Below are positions 13,947 to 26,900 of a stretch of DNA of 64,000 bases, piece by piece. The stretch spans positions 13,518,503 to 13,582,502 of the forward strand of contig JANCRA010000007.1 in the NCBI GenBank assembly GCA_024362935.1, read 5' to 3'. The notes below the pieces were generated by a model. That model ran no database searches and was not told where the DNA came from. It saw only the letters and a program-made list of their open reading frames with translations. Positions within the stretch are counted from its first letter, which is position 1. Each line of letters begins with the position of its first letter. A program made the position numbers and the translations under genes. This DNA is from Setophaga petechia. Lineage: Eukaryota > Chordata > Aves > Passeriformes > Parulidae.

Positions 13947-14060
13947 GAGATATAATCCCTCAGTGATCAAAGACACATCAAACTCGGGTCCTCCTGGGCC
14001 GAGGTACTCCCTCGACTTGGTGTCATTACTGTCACAGGAGCTGCATGGCATTCTTTGTGC
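13947..14060 (-). other. Exon-like CpG-bearing open frame, unidentified
   Basis: The minus-strand frame 13944-14162 is only 72 codons, but its last third reads like protein (SREYLGPGGPEFDVSLITEG) and ends in a stop near 13944. Three CpGs fall within 30 bases (13985, 14000, 14013) in a window where CpG is very rare, as can happen in coding sequence under constraint. Against this, no good polypyrimidine-AG acceptor lies upstream on that strand and I know no protein with this C-terminus. It is a candidate terminal exon or a chance frame; chance is likelier. Confidence 0.2.
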
Positions 14061-15124
14061 CTCTGCAGACATCTGTCTTGTGCTGCATGGAACCATGCAA
14101 ACAGCTGAAAGAAGCTTCTTTTGGACTATAACTTTGCGTCCCAAAAGAGACAAGGGCCTCATAAGGAAAGCCCTTGATCTTGAGGGAGAAAGGATAATTT
14201 TAATGTACTAATCTAAATGCCAAAAACCACAGGGGTAGATTTACTTCCTTATCTGTGAAGATAAAGATTAGATGAGATGAACTTGCCTTTGCATCTCTTA
14301 CATATTTTAAGGCACTTACCCTCAGCCTTCATCTGTATTACTATTCCCAACAGAGTGTTGTGAAACTATTCAGATGAAATACTTTAAAGTGTAGAATTGG
14401 CATTTTTTTATTCTCTGGTATGAAACCTTTATTTAGGTTCTACCTTTTATTAAACTCCAGGGTTCTCGTATTGTCCCTGATGACATTATACTGCATCAAA
14501 ATTAAGCCAAAGCTTTTTACTGGGAGCTGTGCTATTTCTCATTACTTGGTAGTGCTAATGTTTAAATTCTAAGTCCCCTTATTGCTGATTAAACCTCCAA
14601 AGACTACAGGAAAATTTCTGCTTCACTGCTAGGAAAGAAGAAATCCAGCACAGTTTGTACCAAAGAGATCACTTGAAGAATGTACGTAAGGTTACTGCAT
14701 TAATGAATAAAGCAAAGCATTATCATTTTTAATAGGAATTAAACAGCTAGAGGGAGAAGTAGGGCAATGCTGTGATCAGTGCAAAGAAAAACAATCTAAC
14801 CATTTTAATTAACTGTATTTTAATAGCTTTAGTTATAATTGAATAATTTAAATACCAAGGGAAATAGTTAAATCTCCTAAAAGCCTTCTTTTTATTTACA
14901 TTTTAAATACAGTTCATGGAGAAGGGGTGGCACTGTGAAGGCTTAAAATAAATGGGTGGGGGAAACCTTACTAATTTCTGCAGCTGCTGGACCAACAGGA
15001 AATATTTATGGGATCTTAGTCATTGCTCTCTGCAGGAGCTCCAGTCCAAACTCAGATATATTTTCTGCTTTTCTCTCCACTTCCTCAAAATATTACACAG
15101 TCCCTGGTGCTTCTACCCTTGACT
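14061..15124. other. Unique non-coding sequence
   Basis: No gene or clear transposon is seen. TAAT-containing words are frequent around 14690-14900 in A+T-rich DNA, which is expected from composition alone. Confidence 0.5.
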
Positions 15125-15182
15125 GTTATAACCATAAAATGCAGAGAAAGATAAATGTGAAGCAAGGATCATCTAATCCAAT
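15125..15182 (-). mobile_element. Possible CR1 3'-end relic
   Basis: On the + strand the text runs from a degraded ATAACCATAAAATG to AAGGATCATCTAATCCAA. This resembles the reverse complement of a CR1 3' terminus, where a tail of ATTCTATG-type units adjoins TTGGACTNGATGATCCTT. The match is short and decayed, so it is tentative. The old minus-strand LINE fragment at 15930-16105 may belong to the same insertion. Confidence 0.35.
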
Positions 15183-15256
15183 TTTTTTAAGTCGGCATTG
15201 GTGAAGAGGATAACTGCAGAAAATCAAACTGTTGGTCAATGAGGAGTTTCACTTAG

Positions 15257-15291
15257 ATTTAGACAGAATAAAGATATTTAGACAGAATAAA
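15257..15291. repeat. Two-copy tandem duplication, 16-bp unit
   Basis: ATTTAGACAGAATAAA occurs at 15257-15272 and identically at 15276-15291, a 19-bp period. It is a local duplication of the same kind as those at 2829, 6195 and 36171. Confidence 0.85.
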
Positions 15292-15929
15292 CTGACACAC
15301 ACATTTGTCTTTTATAAAAAGCCCAGTACCAGTCATAAACAGAGCCCTTCCCTATGATACTTTTTGTGTTGCCTGTGAGGATGATCATTGACTTCTGTGC
15401 TGGTTTTCAGAGTCAATCTCTTATGAGGCTCATGCTCCCTCTCACACAGACTTTACCCTTTCATGGCTTCACTGCCTCTGTTCCATTACAGCAGTTCAAG
15501 TGAGAGGGGCAGGATTCCAGCCCTGTCACTCCATCCAGTCTCTGAGATGTACCCTGCCATGCACTGAGCCCAGTGCCCTGCCTGCCACAGCACCCAAAAT
15601 GCCAAACATGCCCTTGCAGGCTAGACACACAGTCTGTCTCTCACTGTGATACAATCTTTGGCACTCAGAAATTTTTTGCAGTTTAGAGACTTTCCCAGCT
15701 AGAGGAACTATTTCTGTGTTTGAATAACACAAACCAGAGTTTCCTTCCAGTAGTATCTCTACATGACTTTTGAAAATGGTGTAAACTTTCCATGTCCAAA
15801 GTCTCCTATGGTGAAGCCTCTCTGCCATGCATCGCCTTCTGCTGTTTTGACCCTGCCATTACTCAAGGCCAATTAGTACTTCTCTCAGAAGTTACACTAA
15901 AGGATAATTTTCCAATCACTTTTGCCCGC
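15292..15929. other. Non-coding sequence, moderately G+C-rich
   Basis: No gene is recognised. A 100-codon minus-strand frame (15526-15828) has no recognisable domain. Part of this interval may be an insertion that separated the two old LINE fragments on either side, but no element boundaries are visible. Confidence 0.4.
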
Positions 15930-16105
15930 TGGTTTGGGATTTAATAGACCTCCGTCACATTGCCCCTCACTGGTTTATTTTCCAAACTGAAGAACCTTAG
16001 TCTATTTAATCTTTTTTTTTGTAAAGTTCTTCCAAATCTTTCATGTGCCCTTTCACACATCTCCACCTCTCTAAATCTCCTAAAACTTTCTCAAAACCAG
16101 AGAAA
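15930..16105 (-). mobile_element. Old CR1/L3-like LINE fragment
   Basis: The + strand contains CTGAAGAACCTTAGTCTATT, then TTCTTCCAAATCTTTCATGTG. Together these follow the reverse complement of the downstream part of CR1/L3 LINEs, which usually reads as 'agactgaacaaccccagttccctcagcc', then 'ttctctaatcctttcatc' in that orientation. Many substitutions and indels indicate an ancient insertion. No coding capacity remains. The family call is from remembered consensus pattern, not alignment. Confidence 0.5.
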
Positions 16106-19100
16106 CTGTAAATGAAGACAATATTCCGTTCACACATTTTTACCTTTAGCAAAAGAGTATTTCTGGTTTTCTTCCTCTGTTTCTCTTTTTTAAGATTTTA
16201 AGTATGATGTGGAATGTATTATGTATGTACAGCATTTCACAAAGGATAGAGGAAAAGTGTCAGTAACTCTGATACCTGGAAATAATTATTATAAATGCAT
16301 AAATTAAAATATCTGTGTACACTTCATGATAATATGTAAACCCAAATACAATTAAGGAACAGCTCTTGCTATTTTTTTACCAGGTGTTAATAATGACAAT
16401 ATTAACTGAATAGAATTTCATCAGAATAATGTGGTTTTTAATGGAATTATTTGTCAAGTATTCAAAAATCCTGATCCAAAAGCCAGCCTATAAACTTTGA
16501 TAGGCTCAGATTTCTAATTCTGGCTCAACTTTTTCTGAAAATATAAAGACAATGCTATTGAATCTCATTTTTATTGTTTTTCTGGGAGCCTGAAGTGCAT
16601 TATGTGCCTCACAGGCTAGGAAAGAGTCTGGAGTCAGTCTCAAAATGCTTCCAACCTAAACACACCAAGTTGATTAAGACTTCAGAGGGTGGACCCAATG
16701 TGAAAACGAGATGATCAGTCTGGTGTGGCTGACATTTTTCACTGGGGGATATTTGGCAATTCTGTAATTTCTAAAATTCAGTTCTTCTAGACATTCTCAT
16801 ATGTTTGATTCCTAAAGACCTGAACCCATCACAATCAAGGTTAATCTTTTACTCAGTTTTGGCTTTTGTTTTCTCATTACCGGAAAAGTCATGACACACC
16901 TGCTTGCTGTTGCATGCTGTACATTTGAGCGAAACCAGGGATTGGGAGCCTTTTGTTGCCATGAACGGCAAACTGAAGAATCCCACACCTAGGAATTGGG
17001 ACAGGATTCCAGAGGATGCTTCACTGGCCCAGTGTACAGAGCAATGGGGATATCTAACCTAATTTGTATCTTATGCCTTTCTATTACGGAAATACAAAAT
17101 AAGTAAAACGGCAACAGGTGTCCAAAGTTTCAGTCCTGCCTTGAGTTTCTCACTGATTTCACTGGAAAATTTACTGGTTTTTTATGAAATACATGAAATT
17201 TTAAAAACTGAACTGAGCTTTTAGGCAACTGGGTGCAGTCTATTGACTCAAAATCATGAAGAATTAAGTTTCTGTATTATTCAACATAAGATATAATGAA
17301 AATTCTGAGCCCTTTATCATTGGTTTCCTGAAATTCCCAGTTCACAGTAAAAAAAACAGAATAAAGAAAAAAAAGAACCAAAAAGAACTTTTATTAAGCC
17401 ATAAATAATTGTAATTTCTAAATTTTTATAATAGTCTAGAGAGGCTTTATTGCTATTTCTGATTCATGTTTAACATGAAATATTTTATGCAGTTTTTCTG
17501 GATTCCACTTGGCAACAATGCACTCACACTGTTTATTTTTGAATCCTGAATTCATTCAGAATATTTTTTTTTTGGTATTTTACTTCCAAGTCAGGCTTGG
17601 TTTCTGAAAGTTAAAAGGCTAAGAGTAGAGAATTATGATAGCACCATATATGACAGAAAAAAGCCCATTCATCTAAGACCAGGTTTTTTTCCATAGCTTG
17701 AAAGCACTAGGAAGGAAACAGTGTTCAGCAGGTGTCTGGATAGGGAATATTCACAGTTATGAAAGATGTCATTATTGCAGTAAGGAGAAGAGAACATGAA
17801 AAATGGCAGGAGGAAGAAATTCCAGGTTCTGGAAGTGAGAAAGTAGAGAGGAGGAAGTCTTGAATTCCCCAAAATTGTCTAACTTTTGTAATAATAATAA
17901 TAATAATAACCACCAGTGAGTAAATGAGGCAAGAAAAAGCATAAAAGCTCTTTATTTTATAGTGTCTGCCTATATATATATTAACATAATTTGGACAGGA
18001 AATCTGTGCAAATCCCAGACACACATACAGACTGAAGACAAGGCTATCTCCTCATTTGGAACTTTAGGATAATACATGTTTATGCTATTGAGAAATAAGG
18101 AAATAAACGTCATCAGGAATCCTAGGGGTCAAGGTTTTTAAAAGATATAACCTATATCTCTCAATCAGATCATGACATTCTACCAACTGCATTCTGTATA
18201 TAAAGACACAGTCAAAAGTTTTAATATGGATACCATAGATCTCCCTTCCTTTCCTCAAGTTTCTTTGGATGTCTATCAACATACTTATTAGGATCTGATC
18301 TAATCCCCAATGACACATCTGGTGTGGGTGGCACTCATTAGAATATGCTCTCCAATAAATGATCTGCTGAGGTTATGACAAAATAAATGCTTATTTTCAT
18401 TATCAGTCACTTACTCCCTGCCACTTCAAATGCACATCCTCCCAGGTATGGCTTCAATCCAAACTGACATCTGAATTACAGTCAAGCGTGATGCCAGATT
18501 TTAGTTGATAACATGAATGTGCACATGTAAAAGTGGAAGACAGACACAGCTATTTACAATACAGGAACAGCATCAGAGGTGAGGGCAAGCAAAAGAGAAT
18601 AGTGCAATTAATGACTTAACTGGAGAGTTTGCAAGAAAAAGAAGAGAAAAATAATAAAGAATAAGTAGCAGCAGTTTGAAAACCTAGCTATGAACATTTT
18701 AAGAATCCCATCTATCAGTGGGAACAAAGAACAGAAATAGAGTGGTAAAAACTGGCTTCATTATTGGATTGCCCAGCAATCTGTTAGCAATATGTGCACC
18801 TGATTTCATGCAAAGCCTACATCTGTCTTTCTGAAGCTTGTCAGAAATCAGAAAAGTGATGCAAAGAAGGGATTATCAGGGTGCGTGCTTGTAGATCTGT
18901 GGTTACCATTAGTAGGGAAAGCTGGACATGCTGAAAATAACTATATGATTCTTTTTGACATGAAACTAAAAGTAATGAAAGAATGTTTCCAGTATGACTC
19001 TTCCTCATAAGGCAGAAAGATGATCTAAGCTGTATGACAGATGTCAAGAAAACTGATGTGTGGTTTAGGAAGATGCTTTTAATGACAGGCTTACAGCAGT

Positions 19101-19394
19101 TGGAAACAAACAGTCAGACAAGTAGCAATTCTTTTTACTGCAGACCAGCCCAAGGAAATGGAAGTTCTGCCTTGGAAAATACTGAAGGGAGAAAGATTTG
19201 ACTTACCCCAAGCAAACAACTTTTCTAACATGAGACAAAAATTTTCAGAGTTCAAGTTTTCATCTTTATAATCTTCAGTGTTCAGGGTGCAGTGGTACAT
19301 GTTAAACTATCAGTCAAATACTTTGGACCATGGTATTTTACTTTTCAGTGATAGCCATGCTCTGCCACTATGCTTCAAATTTCACAGTGAGTGG
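16106..19394. other. A+T-rich non-coding sequence
   Basis: No gene or identifiable transposon is seen apart from the TAA microsatellite at 17889. Open frames up to 99 codons on the minus strand at 17669-18024 are low-complexity and read through the microsatellite, so they are not genes. Confidence 0.55.
17889..17909. repeat. (TAA)7 microsatellite
   Basis: Seven uninterrupted TAA units are present. This is the longest trinucleotide array in the window and probably length-polymorphic. Confidence 0.95.
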
Positions 19395-19525
19395 ATAGGT
19401 AATACTACATCCTAAGTTTAGAAACCAAGGCACAGAGAGGCTAAAGGACTGGCCAAGGTCATTGAAGGCCCAATTGAGCCCAGTCTCCTGAGTCGCATTC
19501 AATGCCCTAATTACAAGATCTTTGT
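19395..19525 (+). mobile_element. MIR-like SINE relic
   Basis: The text GGCACAGAGAGGCTAAAGGA, then CTGGCCAAGGTCAT at about 19430-19462 closely follows the well-known MIR consensus (gaaactgaggcacagagaggttaagtgacttgcccaaggtcac). It continues into a degraded version of the next part (CCCAGTCTCCTGAGTC). MIR is an ancient tRNA-derived SINE fossilised across amniotes. Orientation is + and the 5' tRNA-related head is not recognisable. A LINE with the same 3' tail cannot be excluded. Confidence 0.7.
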
Positions 19526-21114
19526 TTCCCTTTGTAGCAAAACAGGAGATTTACCTGGTGTGTTGTTGTGTTTGAGGTAAGAAGCCCCGCAGGGTTTCTT
19601 AGGAAGCAGGCTGAAAATATGGCAGGGAAGAAAGCGGAGAGGGGGTTTGTACTCTGCTCCTTTATGACCCAGGGTGCTGTGCTAAGAGTAACTACTGAGG
19701 CACTTAAGGAGTAAAACCAAGTAGAACTGTGGGAACCCCTAGAGAATATTCACAGCAGGGCAGTAGTTGAACCATATGACTCTCTGATGTACCATGAGAA
19801 CTGAGATCTTTCTTCAGATTTTAGCCTCTCTAATTTAAAAAATTAAAATCTATACCATGGTAAACAGACTAGAATTCCCAATCCTTAGTTAATTCTGCAA
19901 ATCTGCAAAACATTTTTCTTCCTGTTCCAGATGCAGTTGGTGTTTTACTTGGTTGACTTTCCTACTTGATAATTTAATGCTATAGCACAACCTTAAACAG
20001 ATGGCAGCACTTCAGAGACAGGTGACTTCCCCAGAAATGTCGGCAGTAACAATGGAGATGGAAACAAATATTTAAATCCAGGGTTATCTTTAAAAGAAAA
20101 CCAGCTCATGATTTCTGTACACCCTTTGCATCAGGTTTATTCTCAAGTCTCTTCTCACCTAATATTTCAGGATCTTTACTTTCTTTCAGAAGGTAAAGTT
20201 TCCCTTCCTTTTTCACAATGTATTTTTTATTTCTAAGCAGATGCTGGACCATCTAGTACAGATCTTTTCCCTCTTTTGATGATGTCTGCATGGGTTCTCC
20301 CATAAAGACCATTAAACAGATCTTGAGAGTTAGAAGTTGTCCAAGGCAAGCAACCACTGAAAATCAGCAGTGAAAGTAATAAGACTTGAAATATTTCAAT
20401 TTAACAAGTTACAAATACGGTTGTTAGAAACAGGTAGTCAGTAGGTCTGCATTGTAGACCTGAGATCAAGTCTGGAATGCAGTTTTCTCCTCATATCTTC
20501 TTTTTTTCTCACTTAAAAAAATTTTTTTTGAAAGAGGACACATAATATCAATGCATTTTTTAAAGAGTATCTTTTCTTCATTGTAAATTTTTTTTCTTTT
20601 TTTGAGGGACTACTCTAGCTTGGAGAAAGTAAATAAATGCTCGGCGCTTAAATCTGCATTTTAATGGCAGCCTCTGTACCACAAATGAGTCTCTGATCAT
20701 AGCTCTGATCTATTATTATGTACCACTGAAAGTTCATTACTTCAATGTGTAAAACATGGATTAAAATATGACAGAAAGCGACTACAAAGTAACAAATCAA
20801 GTCAAACTGGACTAAATGTTAGTGTAAACAGAGTAAAAATAAATCCTTTGAAAATTAAAACTTACTTTCTTAGCTTTGGGGTTTATTTTAGCTCATTCTA
20901 ATTTTTGTGCAGTGAACATTTCTTTTGGGGCAAAATCCATTTCCTAATAAGTTTACATAATGCATATTTGCAGTCAGAAAATGATAATACAGAATGACTT
21001 TTACTATTTAAGAAATGGAGTACTTCTATCGGCTATCATTTCAGATGTAAAATTTTTCTTGACCACAGGCAAAATATCTCATTTATAGATTGCAGTAAGT
21101 GGAGGGTGAATCCT
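19526..21114. other. Non-coding sequence
   Basis: No gene is seen. T-rich low-complexity runs occur around 20500-20600. A short phrase near 20435-20475 faintly resembles the head of a MIR but is too decayed to call. Confidence 0.5.
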
Positions 21115-21210
21115 GTGGTCATAGTACAAGGTGCAAGTTATAGAGTTCAAGGTCATATTCCAAGCTCTGTCATACCATTCACAGGTGAAAATAAGTCACA
21201 AACTCACATA
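21115..21210 (+). mobile_element. MIR-like SINE relic, 5'/core part
   Basis: The text GAGTTCAAGGTC...CAAGCTCTGTCATACCA...GTGAAAATAAGTCACAAACTCAC parallels the MIR core (gggttcgaatcccagctctgccacttactagctgtgtgaccttgggcaagtcacttaacctc). Substitution is heavy. Assignment rests on the order of several short matches. Confidence 0.5.
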
Positions 21211-23094
21211 TTTAAGGATTAGTATTGATTAGCATTATAAGCTGGAATTTTCTGGACCAGAACATGAAAAGTAGATTTTGCATATTTTAAATAGGTCTCA
21301 CAGTACCTGGGAACTACTTGATGCTACACTTTTATGAAAAAGGTAAATATGTCTGGGATAAGTTAGTTTTAGTCTTTCTAGAAGAACTGAGGAAATATAA
21401 ATTGCACTGTGCGAAGTCTAAAGCATAGGGAGAAATTACTCTGCTTTGCTGCACCATCCATGTTCAAGAAAGTATGCAAAAGTATGCAGAAAGGCTTTAG
21501 CATGACTGGGAAGTGACATGAGAAGAGCCTTCCCAGGAAGTTGAAGAGAGCTGAGATTGCTTCTTTACTTGAAAGTTAACATACCTATGGATTATAGTCT
21601 ATCAAATACAGCAACTTGACTGAGAGCTGAGCTTTCAATGCTTTGATTCACAGCTGGTATAAGAACAAAGAGCAGCAAACTAGACAGAAAAGTTTGGACA
21701 TTTCAGCCACTAGAGAAATTAAGATTTCTAATGCAGCAAAGAAGCTGGTTTAAAGATGGAGTTTGATGGGGGTTTATGCTGCTACTGTTTTAGTGGCAAA
21801 GTGGATTTGATGACCCAGAAGTTCTGTTCCTGCCAATGATGCAATTTCTCTGTAAAATTACCTCAAGTCCTGATATCAGGCTAATGTTCTGCTTCCTCCT
21901 AGTAAAACAGTCACCAACATTTGAGAAGTGTTCAGATCCTTCAGTGTTGACTGCTATAATCATATCTTATCTCATTAAATCAAAAAAACAGGTTTGCAAT
22001 AACTCAGCAATACAGAAAATTGGTTACACTATTTATTAGGTACTTTGTTTAATTCACACAGATTTCCTAATTCTGAATGATCTACCAATATGCAGATATT
22101 CACTAAACTCATTATGGCAGTATAAGTATTTTCCTAAATTGCTATTTAATAAGGTTAAGAAAAATTTGTAACATAATATGGAGTTTGCTTTGTCAGTACT
22201 CCATCACCTTGGGCAGATATACATGAGATATAATTTCTAGAATACTCTTTATTTCACAAAACCCTCAACATCACTACTAATAGTCGAAATTTTACTCTCA
22301 AATAGGTTTGTAAGTATTTTGTCTAATATAAAAATGACTGAAGTCAACAGGAAGACTCCAAAACTCCATAAGATACAAAATAATACAAGGAAGAGCTTTT
22401 ATTAATGCTGGTTTTCCTTTTTTTTTCTTTTTTTTTTAACCACGAGTAGAGAGCTATTAACATAACTTCCATTACACTAGCTGATATACTGAGACAAGAA
22501 ACAGTGGTACATATTTTTGAGAGTGATTATTATTTGATGGAATTGTTCTATATTGTTTGTTAAGCTTTCAGTTGAAGCTTGCAGATTTAATTTATGGAAA
22601 ATGCCTAGAGTGTTTGACAGATGCTATAAAACCAAAATGAAATAATTAACTTGTAATGAGAATAATAGGTCTAGGGACAAAGACATGAAAAGAACAACAA
22701 AGTGAATCAAGGTGGGGGAGCAGGGGAAGCATTAGGCTCCATATAATTAGAGTTTTCAAAAGATAACTGAAGAGTGGACTCATTGCAAAGGCTTTCTAAA
22801 AGCAAAGAAAAGTCAGTAGAGAATGAAGTATGACATGGAGGTTCAAGTATTTAGTTGGTTAAATGTCAAAAAACCGGATCATGGGTGAGGATTTACCTCT
22901 GGAACAAAATAGCCAAAAAAGACTCATTTGATATGTTCAACTAAAGACAGGAAGCCTTTCTTGAACAAGTACAGGTTAAAATAAATAAATTACTTAACTG
23001 ACAGTGCTGAAACATGTAAAGCACAGTGGTCTGTGAAATAAAAAAGGTGAAATGCTATAGTAATACTAGAAGGGAGCACTGTAATCACTTCTTG
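21211..23094. other. A+T-rich non-coding sequence
   Basis: No gene or clear element is seen apart from the T-rich tract at 22412-22437. Short open frames only. Confidence 0.55.
22412..22437. repeat. T-rich tract
   Basis: A 26-base run of T is interrupted only by CC and C. It may be the reverse complement of a decayed poly-A tail; no retroposed body was recognised next to it. Confidence 0.85.
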
Positions 23095-23680
23095 TGTAAA
23101 ACAAGTATTGTGGCAATCAGATAGCTGACAGATAAAGGTGCTAATAAATTAGTCTGTGACCTGCCCAATTTAAGTGCCTCTTTAAATGTAGGACTGCCCT
23201 TATAACAGGATCTGGGCATTGAGTTGCATAACTCTGTAATGTCTCTCCCCCATCCCACATCACAAACAGACCCATCCCTGTTTGACAGCCGCAGTAAACT
23301 CAAATAGCAGTTGAACTGCTGATGCAGCCAACATGGCAGATATTTTTGTTTCTTCACAATAACCTCAAGGCAGAGCTTGAAGACAATGTAGTGGAATTTG
23401 TCAAATAATACAAAATGACAGGGAGGCTACCATCACACAGCAATTGTACCCTACGGTTCTTAAGAGGCACGAGGCAGAACCAAATTCCTCCCTGACCCCT
23501 GCGGGCACGATTATTTTGTAATAACCATGCCCACACCCTGCAGCTGCTGTTTGCCTTATAAAATATATATCACTGTCCTATGGCGAAGAAAGAAATTGTC
23601 ATTCTTTACTAATTAAAAAGACAAAAGGTGGCAGTTAAGCTTGTAATTAACAGCTCTAGTAGACCTAACATTTAAAAAGA
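23095..23680. promoter_or_regulatory. Candidate conserved non-coding element
   Basis: This interval differs in texture from its flanks: few homopolymers, balanced composition, and clustered words such as TTTGCCTTATAAAATATAT, TTACTAATTAAAAAG and TTGTAATTAAC near its right end that fit homeodomain or MEF2-type sites. Open frames in it do not look coding. Avian gene deserts often contain such blocks as distal enhancers. Conservation cannot be measured here, so this is an impression. Confidence 0.3.
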
Positions 23681-23849
23681 CTAGTCCAGTAAAATCTACT
23701 GGCCCTTCTACCTACCAGAGACATCAGTGTCTGTTATGTCCTAGTAACATGAGATTAATCTTGGTTTGGCTTTCTAAAGCTAAGCCCTGTAGCTTTCCGG
23801 GGTGCTCTATGGTTCTTTTCAATAAAAGTCCCCTTTACAACTTAGAAAG

Positions 23850-23920
23850 AAATAAAATTTAAAAAAACCACACACATACACAAAAAAACACAAACAAACA
23901 AACAAAAAAACCCCCACAAA
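23850..23920. repeat. A/C-rich simple repeat with CAAA units
   Basis: A long run made of A with interspersed C includes three to four CAAA/ACAA units around 23890-23905 and CACACA at about 23869. An AATAAA lies about 30 bases upstream at 23820, so a retroposed poly-A tail that expanded is possible, but no retrocopy body is recognised. Confidence 0.85.
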
Positions 23921-26900
23921 CCTGTTTTGTTGTATCCTTAAAGCATGGAAAAATAAATCTTTATAGTGCAAGAATAAAACATAGAATCATCATAAGCAAG
24001 AGAGACAAAATGCTCCCATGTGCTTCCTGCCTTTCATATGTAGATTCTGTCCCCTGGAAACGCTGACATTCCCTTACTGTTCCACAAAGTTCAGTAAGGA
24101 GATGCTGATATGAACAAGGACCAGCTAGCAAGTTGCAGGCAACTGTAAATGCTCTTAGGCAATCAATAGTTTCCACTTGGGCTGTGCAAGGAGGAGCCAC
24201 CTCCTGTACATCAGTGGCTTAGTAACTTCTGTTGTTTGTATGGCTTCCCTTGACCCTTTTGTCTGCTTATTCAATTTGTTTCTGAAAAGTATTGTTAGAT
24301 GCTTTTTTCCTCCTGAGCCTGCTGGACAGTCAAAGTAGGCTTCTTTTACCCAGTAAAAGGGAGTGAAGTTAGAGCTCTGGGATCATGATGTCTGTGCTAC
24401 ACAAGAGAAAAGAGAAAACAGACTGAATCCAAGAAAAAGTGTCCATAATCCTCTAGAAACACATAATAGCAATGTGAATATATACTTTAAGCTGTAATGA
24501 AGGGGAGCTGGAGAGAAGTTCTTTTTTTGCCACAGAGTAGAAGTCTTGTCTCAAAACAAGCATTTGAGATGCAATTCTTACTGTGGTGAAAAAAGACCTG
24601 ACATAACAAGAGTTATGTAAACAGAGTTGCTTGAGGGTGTCCTTGCTATTGCTAGCATATGGCGGCCTCCTATTTCACATAAAATAATTTAGCTCACAGA
24701 GTTAATACAAATCTATTGCCCTCAATAAATTCTTACTTTTGTAAGACTGAGTTATGTGATTGCCCATTTGGGAAGATCCAGACTAAGCCAGCTGAAGCTA
24801 TTTATTCAGGTACCATGTACAAATACCACAGCCAAACAATGTCAGAGCACAACAGGAGCTAACAGGACTACTTTCTAATGCTGTTCTTCAAAATACCCTT
24901 CATCAAATCATAATAAAGCTTCTCTGCTACTACAGTTCATTATAAACTATACAACCTCTCTTTGTAGTCTGAGAGCTGCTTTTAATTCATCAGATTTAAT
25001 CTTTCAAATGAATACCAAGTTTTCCCCTCCTCAGCCTTTCTTGTAGTTTCTTAGATAACTTACAGTCTAATGGAGCATTGCATACAGAGCAGCTTTCTCC
25101 CTAATCAAGTTTTTGAAAATGACACTAGACACCTTTTAGACCTAAAGAAAAAGAACAACAACAACTTTGTTTGATGGAAAGAGTACTCAAACTTATAACA
25201 ACCTAGCTCAATGATTCATGACAAATCATGGTCACCAAAGGGAAATTTGTGACTAACTTCCCCAGCTTTTAAGAGGACAATTGCCTGAGAACCCTTTACT
25301 CCCTAATAGAAGCAAGAATTGAGAAAGAGATTCTTCGCTTAATAGCACTAACAGGCTAACTCAAACATACACCCTACCTGCCCAGGTGTAGCAGCTCAAA
25401 AGGAAAATATGAAAGCACTTTCTGCGAAGTTTGAAGCTAATAAAGGGAGAGAAAAAGCAAGAAAAGGCATGTATTTTTGTTTTTAACTCTTCTTTCTCCC
25501 TGCTGTCCCTCACAAAATATCTAACCCCTAACAGGAGCCAAATTGACCCCTCTGAGCACCTCCTTTTTACAGAGTGCTGAAGAACTACTTAATTCTTGAC
25601 AGCTGGGTCAGCCTAGAGACTGGAAATCCCTGTGCTTAGGGGATGCAGCTGTGGACTTCCCCCCTAGTCAGGGGGAGTGTTAACTCTTTCCAGAACCTGC
25701 TCCAGCAAAATCCGTGGACAGTATCTGCTTGTAAAGCAAGATCGAGCTGTACACATGATGAAATGCTGAAGTTTTTTGTAAATAGCCTGTTAGGGAAGTA
25801 TTTCTTCAATCTATGCCACTGGAAATCTTCCTCAAAGAAAGTGTCTCAAATATTTCTCCCCCGAAGTTAACATTTTATGAGACTGGTTTGTACTATTTTG
25901 TATTCAGATGGTATTTAGCTGAAATTCAGCCATGCTGATTAATAAATTAGTTAAATATGTAATACTAAAGTATCTGTACTACTCACATTTGGAGAAAATA
26001 CTATTTAAATCCATAAAACTCAGAGGAGTTAATGACAAAGTGATATTGAATCAAATTAGCAACCTAGGGGCTAAATTTGCCTAGATCCATTGCTCCATTA
26101 AACTTTCTAACTGTGTGGGGTTACATACCAATTAAGCAGTCTAGGCTATTTAGTAGTATGAAAAACAAAGTCAGACTGGGAAGCCAGCAGCTGAGCTGAG
26201 GTGTTTGAAGGAGAGCTGTCTCATTTGCACATTTGGTGATGGCACAAGTTCAATAGAAGGAATGCCTCTCTTTCTTCACACCTTGCTGTGTGCCCAGACT
26301 GGCTGCAAACACCCCAAGAGCATTTTTCCTCCATGCACTGCATTCTGTATATATTTCCCACAGTGCTGGTCCAGGGCAATTTCTGTGTTCATTCCCATGG
26401 GCTCCCTGGGCCATTCAGGGGCTGGACAACAGGCCAGAGCCCTCAGATATGGTGGCCACAACCCACTACATTCATTAGCCATGCTGCAGGAACCATACCA
26501 GGCCACTGGGCCCACTTCTCCTGTAGGCACAGTTACAGAACCTACTCTCAGTTATGAGCAAGACGCTGCAGATTGAGATGGTGCCATTTACTGCATCCAG
26601 ACAAAACTCCTGTGCCTGCATGCAGCCATGTGAGATGGAGGGAGATGAAGGTATGTGTAGGTATGCAATTGGTGCTTTGTAGATACACTTATTTCATGTA
26701 TAATTAAAACACAGCGTACATCAAATCAGCACCTCTCAATCAAATTATTGATATTTTAACTGTCTCTATAGCCAACAACAACTGCAAGCTGCTCTGAGTA
26801 TCACTTCAATACCATGTACGCTGTGCATGAAGTTCATGAAAAAGGCTTAACAAAAGGCCATTAAATCCTGTTTCTCTCGAGCACTAGCACCCATTTATAT

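Noticed and set aside
26205..26576. 123-codon frame overlapping three others
   Set aside because: Four overlapping frames on both strands in a local G+C peak indicate few stops rather than a gene.
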